Of a DNA stretch of 64,000 nucleotides, positions 8,544 to 17,918 are shown in pieces. The position numbers and the translations under genes are program-made. Position 1 is the first letter of the stretch; the number at the start of each line of letters is the position of its first letter. Source of the stretch: Deltaproteobacteria bacterium (GTDB lineage: Bacteria; Desulfobacterota; GWC2-55-46); the NCBI GenBank assembly GCA_016177845.1, contig JACOUO010000007.1, positions 82,332 through 146,331 of the forward strand, in the 5' to 3' direction. A model generated the notes under the pieces. The model made no database searches. It worked only from the letters and a program-made list of their open reading frames with translations, and was not told the origin of the DNA.

Positions 8544-11078
8544 ATGCAGAAAATCGATATCAAAGAATATCTTCCCCTTGTAAGAAAGCCGAGCAGGTAC
8601 ATAGGAGGGGAGGTCAACTCCATAAAGAAAGACCTCTCAAAGGTAAGGCTTAAGTTCGGCATGGGCTTTCCTGATGCCTATGAGATTGGGATGAGCCATT
8701 TAGGCATTCAGATACTCTACCAGATACTCAACGCAAGAGAGGATATCGCCTGCGAAAGGGTATTCGCGCCCTGGGGTGACATGGAGGCTCTTTTAAGGGA
8801 CAAGGGGCTAAAGCTTACTACCCTTGAGTCAGGCGTTCCATTAAATGAGCTCGATATAATGGGCTTTTCCCTCCAGTATGAGCTTTCCTATACAAATGTC
8901 CTTAATATGCTCGACTTGGGCGGCATTCCGTTTTATTCAAAGGACAGGAAAAAGGAAGACCCGTTCGTTATAGGCGGAGGGCCTTCAACATTCAACCCTG
9001 AGCCGATAGCGGACTTCTTTGACGCATTCCTTTTGGGCGATGGGGAAGAGGCGGTCCTTGAGATTTCCGATGCTGTAATCGAGGGCAGAGCTAAGGGAGA
9101 GGACAGGCAGGAGATATTAAGGAGGCTGTCTGAGATAGAGGGCGTGTATGTGCCGTCCTTTTTCGAGGTCTCTTATAATGATGACGGCACAGTCAGGGAG
9201 ATTAAGCCTTTAAGGGAAGGGTACACGAGAGTCCTTAAAAGGATGGTGCCTGATATAAATAAGCTCCCCCTTCCGATTAAACCTGTAGTCCCTTTCATGG
9301 AGACGGTTCATGACAGGGTAAGCGTAGAGATATCAAGGGGCTGCACAAGGGGCTGCAGGTTCTGTCAGGCAGGCAATATCTACAGGCCCGTAAGGGAGAG
9401 GTCGCCTGAAAAGATAATAGAAATCATTAATACTGCCCTTAAGAATACAGGCTATGACGAGGTATCGTTATTATCCCTGAGCACAGGCGACTATACATTG
9501 ATAGAGGACCTGCTTACAGGCCTCATGTCTGGTTTTGCGGATGATAAGGTCGCGGTCTCCCTTCCATCACTCAGGGTAGGGACTTTAAGCAATAAAGTGG
9601 CTGAACAGATAAAAAGGGTAAGAAAAACAGGCTTTACCCTTGCGCCTGAGGCAGGCAGCGAAAGGCTCCGTAAGCTTATAAATAAAGGTATAAAGGAAGA
9701 GGATTTATTGGCTGCCTCTCAGGATATCTTTACCCACGGCTGGAATGCAATGAAGCTGTACTTCATGATAGGGCTTCCAACCGAGACTGATGAGGATTTA
9801 ATCGAGATTACAAGGCTTGCCGACTGCGTAAGGCTCATAGGCAGGCGCATCATGGGCAAAGCCCCTCTTATAAATGTAAGTGTTGCGTCATTTATCCCCA
9901 AGCCTTATACCCCATTTCAGTGGGAGCCGCAGATAACAATGGAAGAGGGAATAAGGAAACAGAACTTCCTGAGGCGAGAGCTTAATAAGATGAAGCTCAA
10001 CTTCAAGTGGCATGACGCTGACATGAGCGTCATGGAGGGAGTGTTCTCAAGGGGTGACAGGAGGCTTTCAGCCCTCCTTGTAAATGCGTTTAAAAAAGGC
10101 AGCAGGTTTGACGGCTGGAGCGACCAGTTTGACTTTGAAAAGTGGAAAGAGGTCTTTAAAGAGGCCAATGTTGAGATGGCCTTCTATACGCAGAGGAGGA
10201 GGCCTTTTGAGGAGGTCTTTCCGTGGGAGCATCTAAATCCCGGAGTTACGAAGGAATTTTTATACAGGGAGTACAAAAACGCGCTTGAGCTTGCCCGCAC
10301 GCCTGACTGCAAGGTGGACAGGTGCTCGAACTGCGGAGTGTGCGACCACAGGATAATAAAGAACAGGACAGTGGAAGGCGAAGAGGTCGTATTAGACCAT
10401 AATAAGGATAAGGAGCCGGATAACCTTTACAGGATACGGTTTCGGTACTCAAAGACAGGGGACTTGAGGTACTTGAGCCATCTTGAGCTTATCACTACTA
10501 TCACAAGGGCTATAAGAAGGTCAGGGCTGCCGCTTAGGTATTCACAGGGCTTTCATCCCATGCCGAAGATTTCGTTTGCGTCATCCCTGCCTGTGGGCAT
10601 GGAGTCGGTCTGCGAGTATATGGATATAGAGCTTAACGCGGACGGAGCCAGATTCAGCGCCCAGGAGATTACGGAGAGGCTGAATGCAAACCTCCCGGAG
10701 GGTATTAAGTTGACAGAGGCCACCCCCTTGCCCTTGAAAGTTTCTTTACCCTCTGCTATTATGACAGAGTATCTTATTTTTTTAAAGAACGGCCCTAAGG
10801 GCATTAAAATAGAGCCAGAAAATATTGACGGGTTTATAGAGGATTTTTTAAACAAGGATTCCATCCCAATACGCATCCAGAAGGAGGATAAGGTCACAGT
10901 TATTGATATCAAGCCGCAAGTGGCGGAGCTTTCGCATACAGGGGATTTAACATTAAGGCTGACTCTTAAAAAGAGTCCCGGTGCGTCCGTCAGGCCCCAT
11001 GATGTCGTGGCCTGTCTTTTCAATATCCCGAAGGAAGATGCGTCCCTCATACCCGTCCTTAAGATAAAGGCCGTTTGA
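8544..11078 (+). CDS. Radical SAM protein fused to DUF2344 (TIGR03960 + TIGR03936)
   Basis: The 844-residue protein has three parts. A B12-binding-like N-terminus (FGMGFPDAYEIGMSHLGIQ, VIGGGPSTFNPEP) comes first. A radical SAM core follows with CTRGCRFCQAGN, LAPEAGSERLR and MIGLPTETDEDL. From about residue 635 there is a DUF2344 (TIGR03936) domain beginning FRYSKTGDLRYLSHLELI with RYSQGFHPMPKISFA. A Cys cluster (CKVDRCSNCGVC) separates the two halves. In many bacteria this pair of domains lies beside RNase G and ribosomal protein L21 genes, suggesting a role in RNA or ribosome metabolism, but I know of no proven reaction. It starts 27 bases after its paralogue. Confidence 0.85.
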   Translation: MQKIDIKEYLPLVRKPSRYIGGEVNSIKKDLSKVRLKFGMGFPDAYEIGMSHLGIQILYQILNAREDIACERVFAPWGDMEALLRDKGLKLTTLESGVPLNELDIMGFSLQYELSYTNVLNMLDLGGIPFYSKDRKKEDPFVIGGGPSTFNPEPIADFFDAFLLGDGEEAVLEISDAVIEGRAKGEDRQEILRRLSEIEGVYVPSFFEVSYNDDGTVREIKPLREGYTRVLKRMVPDINKLPLPIKPVVPFMETVHDRVSVEISRGCTRGCRFCQAGNIYRPVRERSPEKIIEIINTALKNTGYDEVSLLSLSTGDYTLIEDLLTGLMSGFADDKVAVSLPSLRVGTLSNKVAEQIKRVRKTGFTLAPEAGSERLRKLINKGIKEEDLLAASQDIFTHGWNAMKLYFMIGLPTETDEDLIEITRLADCVRLIGRRIMGKAPLINVSVASFIPKPYTPFQWEPQITMEEGIRKQNFLRRELNKMKLNFKWHDADMSVMEGVFSRGDRRLSALLVNAFKKGSRFDGWSDQFDFEKWKEVFKEANVEMAFYTQRRRPFEEVFPWEHLNPGVTKEFLYREYKNALELARTPDCKVDRCSNCGVCDHRIIKNRTVEGEEVVLDHNKDKEPDNLYRIRFRYSKTGDLRYLSHLELITTITRAIRRSGLPLRYSQGFHPMPKISFASSLPVGMESVCEYMDIELNADGARFSAQEITERLNANLPEGIKLTEATPLPLKVSLPSAIMTEYLIFLKNGPKGIKIEPENIDGFIEDFLNKDSIPIRIQKEDKVTVIDIKPQVAELSHTGDLTLRLTLKKSPGASVRPHDVVACLFNIPKEDASLIPVLKIKAV

Positions 11079-11130
11079 GCAAATATCTTATCTAAAAGGA
11101 CAGTTAGGGCACTTTTACGCCCGATTCTAA

Positions 11131-12609
11131 ATGAAAAGCACAAAAACAGAAATTTTGATAAACGCTAACCCGTTTGAGAGGCGCGTAGCGCTGCTTGAGC
11201 AGGGCAGGCTCGTAGAGTTTTACGTTGAAAGGACAAAGGACAGAGGGATTACAGGCAATATATACAAGGGCAAGATAGTAAGGGTGTTGCCGGGCATGCA
11301 GTCCGCTTTTGTCGAGGTAGGGATACAGAGGACATCTTTCCTCCATGTCTCTGACATACAGGAGCCTTTTGAGGATGTCGAGGAAGAAGGGGAAGAGGAG
11401 CATAAGACCCCTCACCCCAATGTCAGGATACAGGATATTATAAAGGAAGGGCAGGAGATACTCGTACAGGCCGCAAAGGAGCCTATCGGCACCAAGGGCG
11501 CGCGCGTTACTTCCTATATATCTCTTCCGGGCCGTTATCTCGTCTTCATGCCCACCTATGACAAGATTGCCATCTCAAGGCGCATTGCCAGCGAAAAAGA
11601 GAGAAGACGCTTAAGGGAGATCGTCTCAAGCGTCCGCAAGGAAGGCTACGGCTTCATTATACGGACGGTGTGCGAAGGCATGGAAAAAGAAGAGATACAG
11701 GCTGACATGGTATTTCTTGAGAGGCTTTGGGACTCAATACAAAAGAAAAAAGAGCAGGTGAAAACGCCCGGCCTTGTCTATGAAGAGCTTGACCTCACAT
11801 TAAGGATTATCAGGGACAGCTTCACTTCTGATATCGACAGGCTTGTAATAAATGACAGGGAAGAATACGAAAGGGCTGTAAAGTTCATAGCAGAGTTCAT
11901 GCCCCACTTAAGCGGCAGGGTCGAGCTCTATGACGGCAAGGAAGACATATTCGATGCGTTTGGCGTTGAGATAGAGCTTACGGATGCCCTTGAGAAAAAG
12001 GTATGGCTCCGCTCAGGCGGGCATATTGTCATAGACCAGATGGAAGCCCTCACCGCAATAGATGTCAATACAGGCAAATATGTAGGCAAAAAAAGCTCTG
12101 ATGAGACTATACTCAAGACAAACCTTGAGGCGGTAAAAGAGGTAGTCTACCAGTTAAGGCTCAGGAACATCGGCGGCATCATAGTAATAGATTTCATTGA
12201 TATGGCAAAGGCCGCTGACAGGGAAAAGGTCTACAATGCCTTGAAAGAAACGCTTAAGGCAGATAAGGCCCGCACCAATATATTAAAGATATCAGAGCTT
12301 GGCATAGTAGAGATGACACGCAAGAGGGTGAGGGAGAGCCTTGCCCAGTCGTTGTGCGAACCTTGCCCCTACTGCGAGGGCAACGGTCTTGTAAAGGCGC
12401 GCGACACTATAATAATGGACATTTACAGGGAGCTTTCAAGGGAACTTCCCACAAGGAAAAAGAAAGCTGTCCTGTATGTAAGCCCTGCAATCGCAGAGCA
12501 GCTCCTGGCAGAGCCTGAGATTGTTGCCGACCTTGAGAAGAGGTTTGGTAAAAAGGTGATAGTCAGGCCGGTGGACCGTTTCCATCAGGAGAGATACGAA
12601 ATACTGTAA
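11131..12609 (+). CDS. rng: Ribonuclease G
   Basis: RNase E/G-family endoribonuclease that matures rRNA 5' ends and degrades mRNA. The 492-residue length fits RNase G rather than the longer RNase E. The N-terminal S1 domain is visible (ITGNIYKGKIVRVLPGMQSAFVEVG, FLHVSDIQ). The DNase-I-like catalytic region has the metal-site motifs AIDVNTGKYVGK and GGIIVIDFIDM with the acidic residues expected to bind magnesium. The Zn-link is the stretch CEPCPYCEGNG. It follows the radical SAM pair after 52 bases. The 137-base gap downstream contains the promoter of the cytochrome operon. Confidence 0.95.
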   Translation: MKSTKTEILINANPFERRVALLEQGRLVEFYVERTKDRGITGNIYKGKIVRVLPGMQSAFVEVGIQRTSFLHVSDIQEPFEDVEEEGEEEHKTPHPNVRIQDIIKEGQEILVQAAKEPIGTKGARVTSYISLPGRYLVFMPTYDKIAISRRIASEKERRRLREIVSSVRKEGYGFIIRTVCEGMEKEEIQADMVFLERLWDSIQKKKEQVKTPGLVYEELDLTLRIIRDSFTSDIDRLVINDREEYERAVKFIAEFMPHLSGRVELYDGKEDIFDAFGVEIELTDALEKKVWLRSGGHIVIDQMEALTAIDVNTGKYVGKKSSDETILKTNLEAVKEVVYQLRLRNIGGIIVIDFIDMAKAADREKVYNALKETLKADKARTNILKISELGIVEMTRKRVRESLAQSLCEPCPYCEGNGLVKARDTIIMDIYRELSRELPTRKKKAVLYVSPAIAEQLLAEPEIVADLEKRFGKKVIVRPVDRFHQERYEIL

Positions 12610-12684
12610 GACAGGCAGGAAGCCTCCCAAGTCCCGCTGTAACATCCATGCGTGCGAAAACCCATGTTTTCACAAGTAAAATCC

Positions 12685-12713
12685 TTGACAAAAATCCCTG
12701 TGATGGTTACGAT
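12685..12713 (+). promoter_or_regulatory. Sigma70-type promoter for the cytochrome c operon
   Basis: A consensus -35 TTGACA (12685-12690) and a -10 TACGAT (12708-12713) are separated by 17 bases. The operon's first ATG lies 33 bases downstream of the -10 with an AAAGGAG ribosome-binding site. Read from sequence only. Confidence 0.6.
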
Positions 12714-12746
12714 ATCAAGTGATTTATTCTGAAAAAAGGAGTAAAC

Positions 12747-13418
12747 ATGAAGGGTATGAAATTCCTTAAAGTTTCGGTTCTTTCAGTTTTTCTGGCCTCT
12801 GCGCTTGGGCTGGCCGCTTCCGCACAGGCGGGGGTAGCCGAGGGCAAAAAGGCCTTTGAAACAAAAAAATGCGCTGGATGCCATCAGGCGCAGGGTCCTG
12901 CAAAGGAAAAGACAATTCAGGACCAGCTTGCCAAAAAAGGCCCTGAGCTGTGGTACGCCGGCAGCAAGTTCCAGCCCGGGTTCCTCGAAGGCTGGCTTAA
13001 AGACCCCAAGCCCATCAGGCCCATGGAATATTACTCTCTTACAAAGAAAAATACCGGCAGCCATCAGAAGCTCAGCGCACAGGAAGCAGCGGATGTCGCT
13101 GCCTACCTGATGAGCCTTAAATCAGCAGATGTAAAAGTCGCCATACAGCCCAGGGACAATCCCAAGGGCAGGGCGATATTCATAAAGAAGCAGTCATGCT
13201 ACGGCTGTCATGAAGTAAAGGTGCGGGGAAATGCAGCAGGAGGCGTAACGGGCCCTTCCCTTGCATCGGCTGCAACAAGGCTTCAGGCAGACTGGATATA
13301 CGCATACCTTTCCAATCCAAAGGTCTTCAAACCTGTAAAGGATATGCCGAACTATGACGGCATTCTTACGGATGCGGAGCTTAAGGACCTGGCCGCTTAT
13401 GTCGGCAGTTTAAATTAA
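12747..13418 (+). CDS. Exported diheme c-type cytochrome
   Basis: The 223-residue protein starts with a cleavable signal peptide (MKGMKFLKVSVLSVFLASALGL, cleavage likely after AQA near residue 28). It carries two CxxCH heme c sites, CAGCH near residue 42 and CYGCH near residue 152, each in a class I-like cytochrome c domain. Distal methionine candidates are in RPMEYYSL and KDMPNYDG. It should be a periplasmic electron carrier. It is first in a three-gene operon with a monoheme cytochrome and a DUF2065 membrane protein and has its own promoter. The redox partner is not evident. Confidence 0.88.
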   Translation: MKGMKFLKVSVLSVFLASALGLAASAQAGVAEGKKAFETKKCAGCHQAQGPAKEKTIQDQLAKKGPELWYAGSKFQPGFLEGWLKDPKPIRPMEYYSLTKKNTGSHQKLSAQEAADVAAYLMSLKSADVKVAIQPRDNPKGRAIFIKKQSCYGCHEVKVRGNAAGGVTGPSLASAATRLQADWIYAYLSNPKVFKPVKDMPNYDGILTDAELKDLAAYVGSLN

Positions 13419-13438
13419 GGCAGGGGAGCTTACTAACA

Positions 13439-13819
13439 ATGATAAAGACCTCTAAAAAGGGTATTGTAACTGCAATAACACTGGCGGGAGTTCTTCTTTT
13501 AAATGTGTCGGGAGCCATGGCCGCAACGGCGGAAGAGAATTATAAATTCTACTGCGCCCAGTGCCACGGGCTTCAGGGCAGGGGTGACGGGCCGAACGCT
13601 CTTCCGAGTATGCCGGTAAGCCCAAGGGACCATACAAGCGCGCCGGAGATGAATAAATTGACGGATGATGATATCATGAACGCAATAGCTGACGGAGGCC
13701 CGGCAACAAGCAAATCAAGCCTCATGCCTCCTTTTGGCAAGACCCTTTCAAAGAGCGAGATAGTGGCTCTGAAAGACCACCTTAGAAAACTTTGCAACTG
13801 CAAAGGAAAAGGCAAGTAA
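13439..13819 (+). CDS. Exported monoheme c-type cytochrome
   Basis: This small (126-residue) class I-type cytochrome has a signal peptide (ITLAGVLLLNVSGAMA, cleavage near residue 29), then CAQCHGLQGRGDG with the heme-binding CxxCH. Met ligand candidates lie in SLMPPFGKTL. It resembles cytochromes of the SoxX or nitrite-reductase partner type in size, but nothing specific identifies a partner. It lies 20 bases after the diheme cytochrome. Its stop codon is embedded in a terminator-like hairpin. Confidence 0.87.
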   Translation: MIKTSKKGIVTAITLAGVLLLNVSGAMAATAEENYKFYCAQCHGLQGRGDGPNALPSMPVSPRDHTSAPEMNKLTDDDIMNAIADGGPATSKSSLMPPFGKTLSKSEIVALKDHLRKLCNCKGKGK

Positions 13820-13860
13820 GCGTAACTCGTACGCTTTTTAACAGTAAGCGGTTTGCTTAC
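13819..13860 (+). terminator. Two tandem hairpins between cytochrome gene and DUF2065 gene
   Basis: The first hairpin has stem AGCGTA/TACGCT (13819-13824 and 13830-13835) with a 5-base loop and a T5 tract, so it looks like a weak intrinsic terminator. The second has stem GTAAGC/GCTTAC (13844-13849, 13855-13860) directly before the next ribosome-binding site. They could lower expression of the membrane protein relative to the cytochromes. Confidence 0.5.
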
Positions 13861-13870
13861 ACAGGAATAA

Positions 13871-14080
13871 ATGACCAGCGCAATAGAAAATTACGGATTC
13901 ATATTAAGCCTTCTGGCTGCCCTTTTGGTACTTGAGGGCATACCTTATTTCGGTTTTCCGAAGGCTGTAAAAGGTTGGGCCTTGATGCTTCAGGAGATGC
14001 CTGAAAGAAAGCTTAGGATACTCGGCTTTATGATCATGGCAGCGGGAATACTTCTTTTGCTCGCACTCAAATCACTTTGA
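13871..14080 (+). CDS. Small DUF2065 inner-membrane protein
   Basis: This 69-residue protein has two predicted membrane helices (about residues 8-28 and 48-67). The pattern LLVLEGIPYFGFP followed by LPE/MPERKLRILGFMIMAAGILLL is typical of the DUF2065 (YjeT) family of short inner-membrane proteins. Function is unknown. The ribosome-binding site ACAGGAATAA lies immediately before the ATG. It shares the direction and close spacing of the two upstream cytochromes and may be part of their operon with reduced read-through. Confidence 0.75.
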   Translation: MTSAIENYGFILSLLAALLVLEGIPYFGFPKAVKGWALMLQEMPERKLRILGFMIMAAGILLLLALKSL

Positions 14081-14105
14081 TTTTGCTTTCGACCCCTTGA
14101 GGATA

Positions 14106-15200
14106 ATGAAAAAAAGCTTCAGGCTCCTGATCTTGTTTGTTGTTGTTATTGTTCTGGCAGGCTGCATAAAAACAGTCTCCGGGCAGGCAGGATATGGCGA
14201 TAAGATAAGGATATTGGTCATCAAGGGAGTAAAGGAAGTAAATATCAAAGGGTCTGACAGGGGCTCGCTTGAAATAAGAAGGTCGGGTTACGGCTCTGTT
14301 GCCATAAACGGCAGGGGAAGAGACCTGCCTCTGAGGCTTACCCCGCAGAGCGATTTTATCTATCTAAACGGCAAGCCGTTCAGGGGAACGATAGAAGTGC
14401 GCGACAGCAAGGAAGGGCTCATGGTGATAAACGAGCTTTTCCTTGAATCCTACCTTGTAGGCATTATCAATAACGAGATCTCCTCAAAGTGGCCTGAGGA
14501 TGTTATAAAGACACAGGCTGTCATTGCAAGGACCTACGCCCTTTACAGCAAGAATAAGAAGAACAAAGGCCTGTATCATCTTGAAGGCTCGATAATGGGG
14601 CAGGTCTACAGCGGTGTAGGCAAGGAAGACTCCATTGCCCACAAGGCAGTAAAAGAAACCGCAGGAGAGATACTTACCTATAGCGGAGAGCCTGCCTTAA
14701 CGGTATATCATTCAAACGCGGGCGGCATGACGGACTCTTCAAAAGATGTATGGGCGCATCCGTACCCGTACCTTCAGTCTGTCAAGAGCCCTTACGATAT
14801 AGATGCCCCCAGGGTTTACTGGGAGTACGGCATTACCGCTGAATCACTTAAGCAGGCCCTTAACAAAGCCGGCTACAGGATAGGCGAGCCTGAAAGCATC
14901 GATATCGATAATTTGACATCAGCAGGCAGGATAAAGACAACCCTTATTACAGACGGGGATAATAAGAGGGTTACGCTCAGCGGTGAGGATTTAAGAAAGA
15001 TACTCGGTTACAGCAATCTTAAATCCACCATCTTTGAAGTTACAAAGTCAGGTGATTCATTCTTATTCAAGGGCAGGGGTTGGGGGCATGGAGTGGGGCT
15101 ATCCCAATGGGGCGCGAAGGGCATGGCTGAGAACGGTTCTTCTTATAAGGAGATACTCAATCACTTCTATCCGGGAACAGACCTGGTAAAAGTCTATTGA
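14106..15200 (+). CDS. SpoIID/LytB-domain lipoprotein
   Basis: This protein of about 364 residues has an N-terminal lipobox (VVIVLAGCIK), so it should be membrane-anchored. A SpoIID/LytB domain (TIGR02669-like) fills the rest. Conserved blocks are ELFLESYLVGIINNEISSKWP with the putative catalytic Glu, TQAVIARTYALY, YHSNAGGMT and, near the end, GRGWGHGVGLSQWGAKGMA. In sporulating Firmicutes SpoIID is a lytic transglycosylase on denuded glycan. In non-spore-formers this family is a cell-wall protein of uncertain role. ATG 14106, preceded by GAGG, is preferred over the upstream TTG 14097, which lacks any ribosome-binding site. Confidence 0.85.
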   Translation: MKKSFRLLILFVVVIVLAGCIKTVSGQAGYGDKIRILVIKGVKEVNIKGSDRGSLEIRRSGYGSVAINGRGRDLPLRLTPQSDFIYLNGKPFRGTIEVRDSKEGLMVINELFLESYLVGIINNEISSKWPEDVIKTQAVIARTYALYSKNKKNKGLYHLEGSIMGQVYSGVGKEDSIAHKAVKETAGEILTYSGEPALTVYHSNAGGMTDSSKDVWAHPYPYLQSVKSPYDIDAPRVYWEYGITAESLKQALNKAGYRIGEPESIDIDNLTSAGRIKTTLITDGDNKRVTLSGEDLRKILGYSNLKSTIFEVTKSGDSFLFKGRGWGHGVGLSQWGAKGMAENGSSYKEILNHFYPGTDLVKVY

Positions 15201-15263
15201 TGTATCAGCTCCCCTTTTGAATCAAAAAATCCAAAAAAATTACTTGCAAGCCTATGGATTTAA

Positions 15264-15291
15264 TTGCGGATTGAATCCTTTGGACTATAAT
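15264..15291 (+). promoter_or_regulatory. Promoter for the queA-tgt-yajC-secDF operon
   Basis: A perfect -10 TATAAT (15286-15291) is preceded at 16 bases by TTGCGG (15264-15269). It lies 28 bases upstream of the chosen queA start. Confidence 0.55.
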
Positions 15292-15319
15292 TTCAGGGTT
15301 GAGCCCTGAATCTTATCTT

Positions 15320-16339
15320 ATGGAACTTAAAGATTTTGATTTTAATCTGCCGGAAGATCTTATTGCCCAGCACCCTTTGGAGCAGAGGGACTCTTCAAGG
15401 CTTATGGTCTTAAACCGCTCCGAAAGGTCGGTTGCCCACAGGCAGTTCCGTAATATTAAGGAATACTTCAGGGAGGGAGACCTCCTTATCCTTAATAATA
15501 CGAAGGTTATCCCCACCCGCGTCTATGGTAAAAAACACACAGGCGGCAGGCTTGAGTTCCTCCTTATCGAAAGGCTTAAGGGAGAAAAAGAGGTCTGGAG
15601 ATGCCTGATTAAGAATTCAAAGGGGCTTAAAAAAGGCTCCCGGTTTACCCTTGATAACGGCATTGAGGCAATCGTTGCCGGGATTGACGAAGAAGGGCTT
15701 TGGAACTGCGAGTTCGGCCAAATCCTTGACCTTGAGGCTATCGGTAAAATTCCCTTGCCTCCTTATATAAGGAGAGAGGCGGATGAGAAAGATAGAATCA
15801 GGTATCAGACGGTCTTTGCCGGGGTCAAGGGGGCGGTAGCCGCTCCTACGGCGGGGCTTCATTTTACGGATGCGCTTCTAAAGGAGCTTAAAGATAAGGG
15901 AGTAGGCATGGATTACATAACGCTCCATACAGGGCCGGGGACTTTTATGCCTGTGAGGGTGGATAATATCCAAGAGCATAAGATGCTTAAGGAGCGCTAT
16001 GAGATATCCCCTCAGGTCTTTGAGAGAATAACAAACGCCAAAAAAGAGAAAAGAAGGGTTATTGCCGTAGGCACTACCTCTACAAGGGCCCTTGAGGCAT
16101 CTGTCAGGGACGGTTTTGAAAGCCCGAGGCTTGAAGGCTCTACAGACCTTTTCATATATCCTGGGTTTGAGTTCAAGGTGATAGACGCGCTCCTTACGAA
16201 TTTTCATCTGCCCGGCTCTACGCTCATTATGCTCGTAAGCGCGTTTGCGGGGCATGATTTTCTGCTTAAGGCTTATTCTGAGGCGGTTGAGGAGAAGTAC
16301 AGGTTTTTCAGTTACGGCGATGCGATGTTGATCGTCTGA
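15320..16339 (+). CDS. queA: S-adenosylmethionine:tRNA ribosyltransferase-isomerase QueA
   Basis: QueA transfers the ribosyl part of SAM to preQ1 in tRNA, forming epoxyqueuosine. The start ATG 15320 gives MELKDFDFNLPEDLIAQHPL, the canonical QueA N-terminus; an upstream in-frame TTG (15299) would add seven unneeded residues. Family blocks seen are RDSSRLMVL, DLLILNNTKVIPTR, AAPTAGLHFTDALL, TLHTGPGTFMPVR, VGTTSTRALE, TNFHLPGSTLIMLVSAFAG and YRFFSYGDAMLI. The order queA-tgt-yajC-secD-secF is conserved from Proteobacteria to other phyla. Confidence 0.96.
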   Translation: MELKDFDFNLPEDLIAQHPLEQRDSSRLMVLNRSERSVAHRQFRNIKEYFREGDLLILNNTKVIPTRVYGKKHTGGRLEFLLIERLKGEKEVWRCLIKNSKGLKKGSRFTLDNGIEAIVAGIDEEGLWNCEFGQILDLEAIGKIPLPPYIRREADEKDRIRYQTVFAGVKGAVAAPTAGLHFTDALLKELKDKGVGMDYITLHTGPGTFMPVRVDNIQEHKMLKERYEISPQVFERITNAKKEKRRVIAVGTTSTRALEASVRDGFESPRLEGSTDLFIYPGFEFKVIDALLTNFHLPGSTLIMLVSAFAGHDFLLKAYSEAVEEKYRFFSYGDAMLIV

Positions 16340-16362
16340 ATTAGTGCCAAGCCCTAAAAGGC

Positions 16363-16371
16363 TGGTATAAT
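16363..16371 (+). promoter_or_regulatory. Extended -10 promoter upstream of tgt
   Basis: TG-G-TATAAT (TATAAT at 16366-16371) forms an extended -10 element 34 bases before the tgt ATG; the -35 is poor. It may provide an internal promoter within the queA operon. Confidence 0.4.
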
Positions 16372-16383
16372 GTGTAAAAATAA

Positions 16384-17529
<1,146 letters not shown>

Positions 17530-17567
17530 TCTCTAAAATAATAAATTCTGTAAATCAGGAGGAAGAA

Positions 17568-17891
17568 GTGTTATTCATACCCGTAGCATTGGCATTCGCG
17601 GAAGACGCCGCGCCCGTTGGTCCCGGGACATCAGGGCTGATGAGCATTGCCCCGCTTGTAATACTATTCGTCATTTTTTATTTTCTGTTGATACGCCCTC
17701 AGCAGAAAAAGGCAAAAGAACATAAACAGATGCTCTCCGGCATTCAAAAGGGCGATAGCGTAATAACCAACGGCGGCATCCACGGAAGGGTAGTGTCAGT
17801 TAATGAGGAGACGATTACCGTAGAGATTGCCGATAATGTAAAAGTAAAGTTCGCAAAAGATGCTATCGCAATGAGGAAGCCGCAGGGTTAG
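17568..17891 (+). CDS. yajC: Preprotein translocase subunit YajC
   Basis: YajC is the small single-pass membrane partner of SecDF. The 107-residue product starts with GTG 17568 behind a good AGGAGGAAGA site. It has one membrane helix (LVILFVIFYFLLI, about residues 30-47), the hallmark RPQQKKAKEHKQML just after it, and then the beta-rich cytoplasmic stretch GDSVITNGGIHGRVVSV. It precedes secD by 27 bases. Confidence 0.94.
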   Translation: MLFIPVALAFAEDAAPVGPGTSGLMSIAPLVILFVIFYFLLIRPQQKKAKEHKQMLSGIQKGDSVITNGGIHGRVVSVNEETITVEIADNVKVKFAKDAIAMRKPQG

Positions 17892-17918
17892 TCAATTTCG
17901 GGTTAAACGGAGTGTAGC

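Noticed and set aside
6780..11078. Idea that the two radical SAM frames are one broken gene
   Set aside because: Each has its own complete N-terminal domain, cluster motif and terminal cysteine group; they are tandem paralogues, not fragments.
12652..12674. Terminator after rng (GAAAAC-ccat-GTTTTC hairpin)
   Set aside because: The stem is short and AT-rich with no T-tract, so it is too weak to call.
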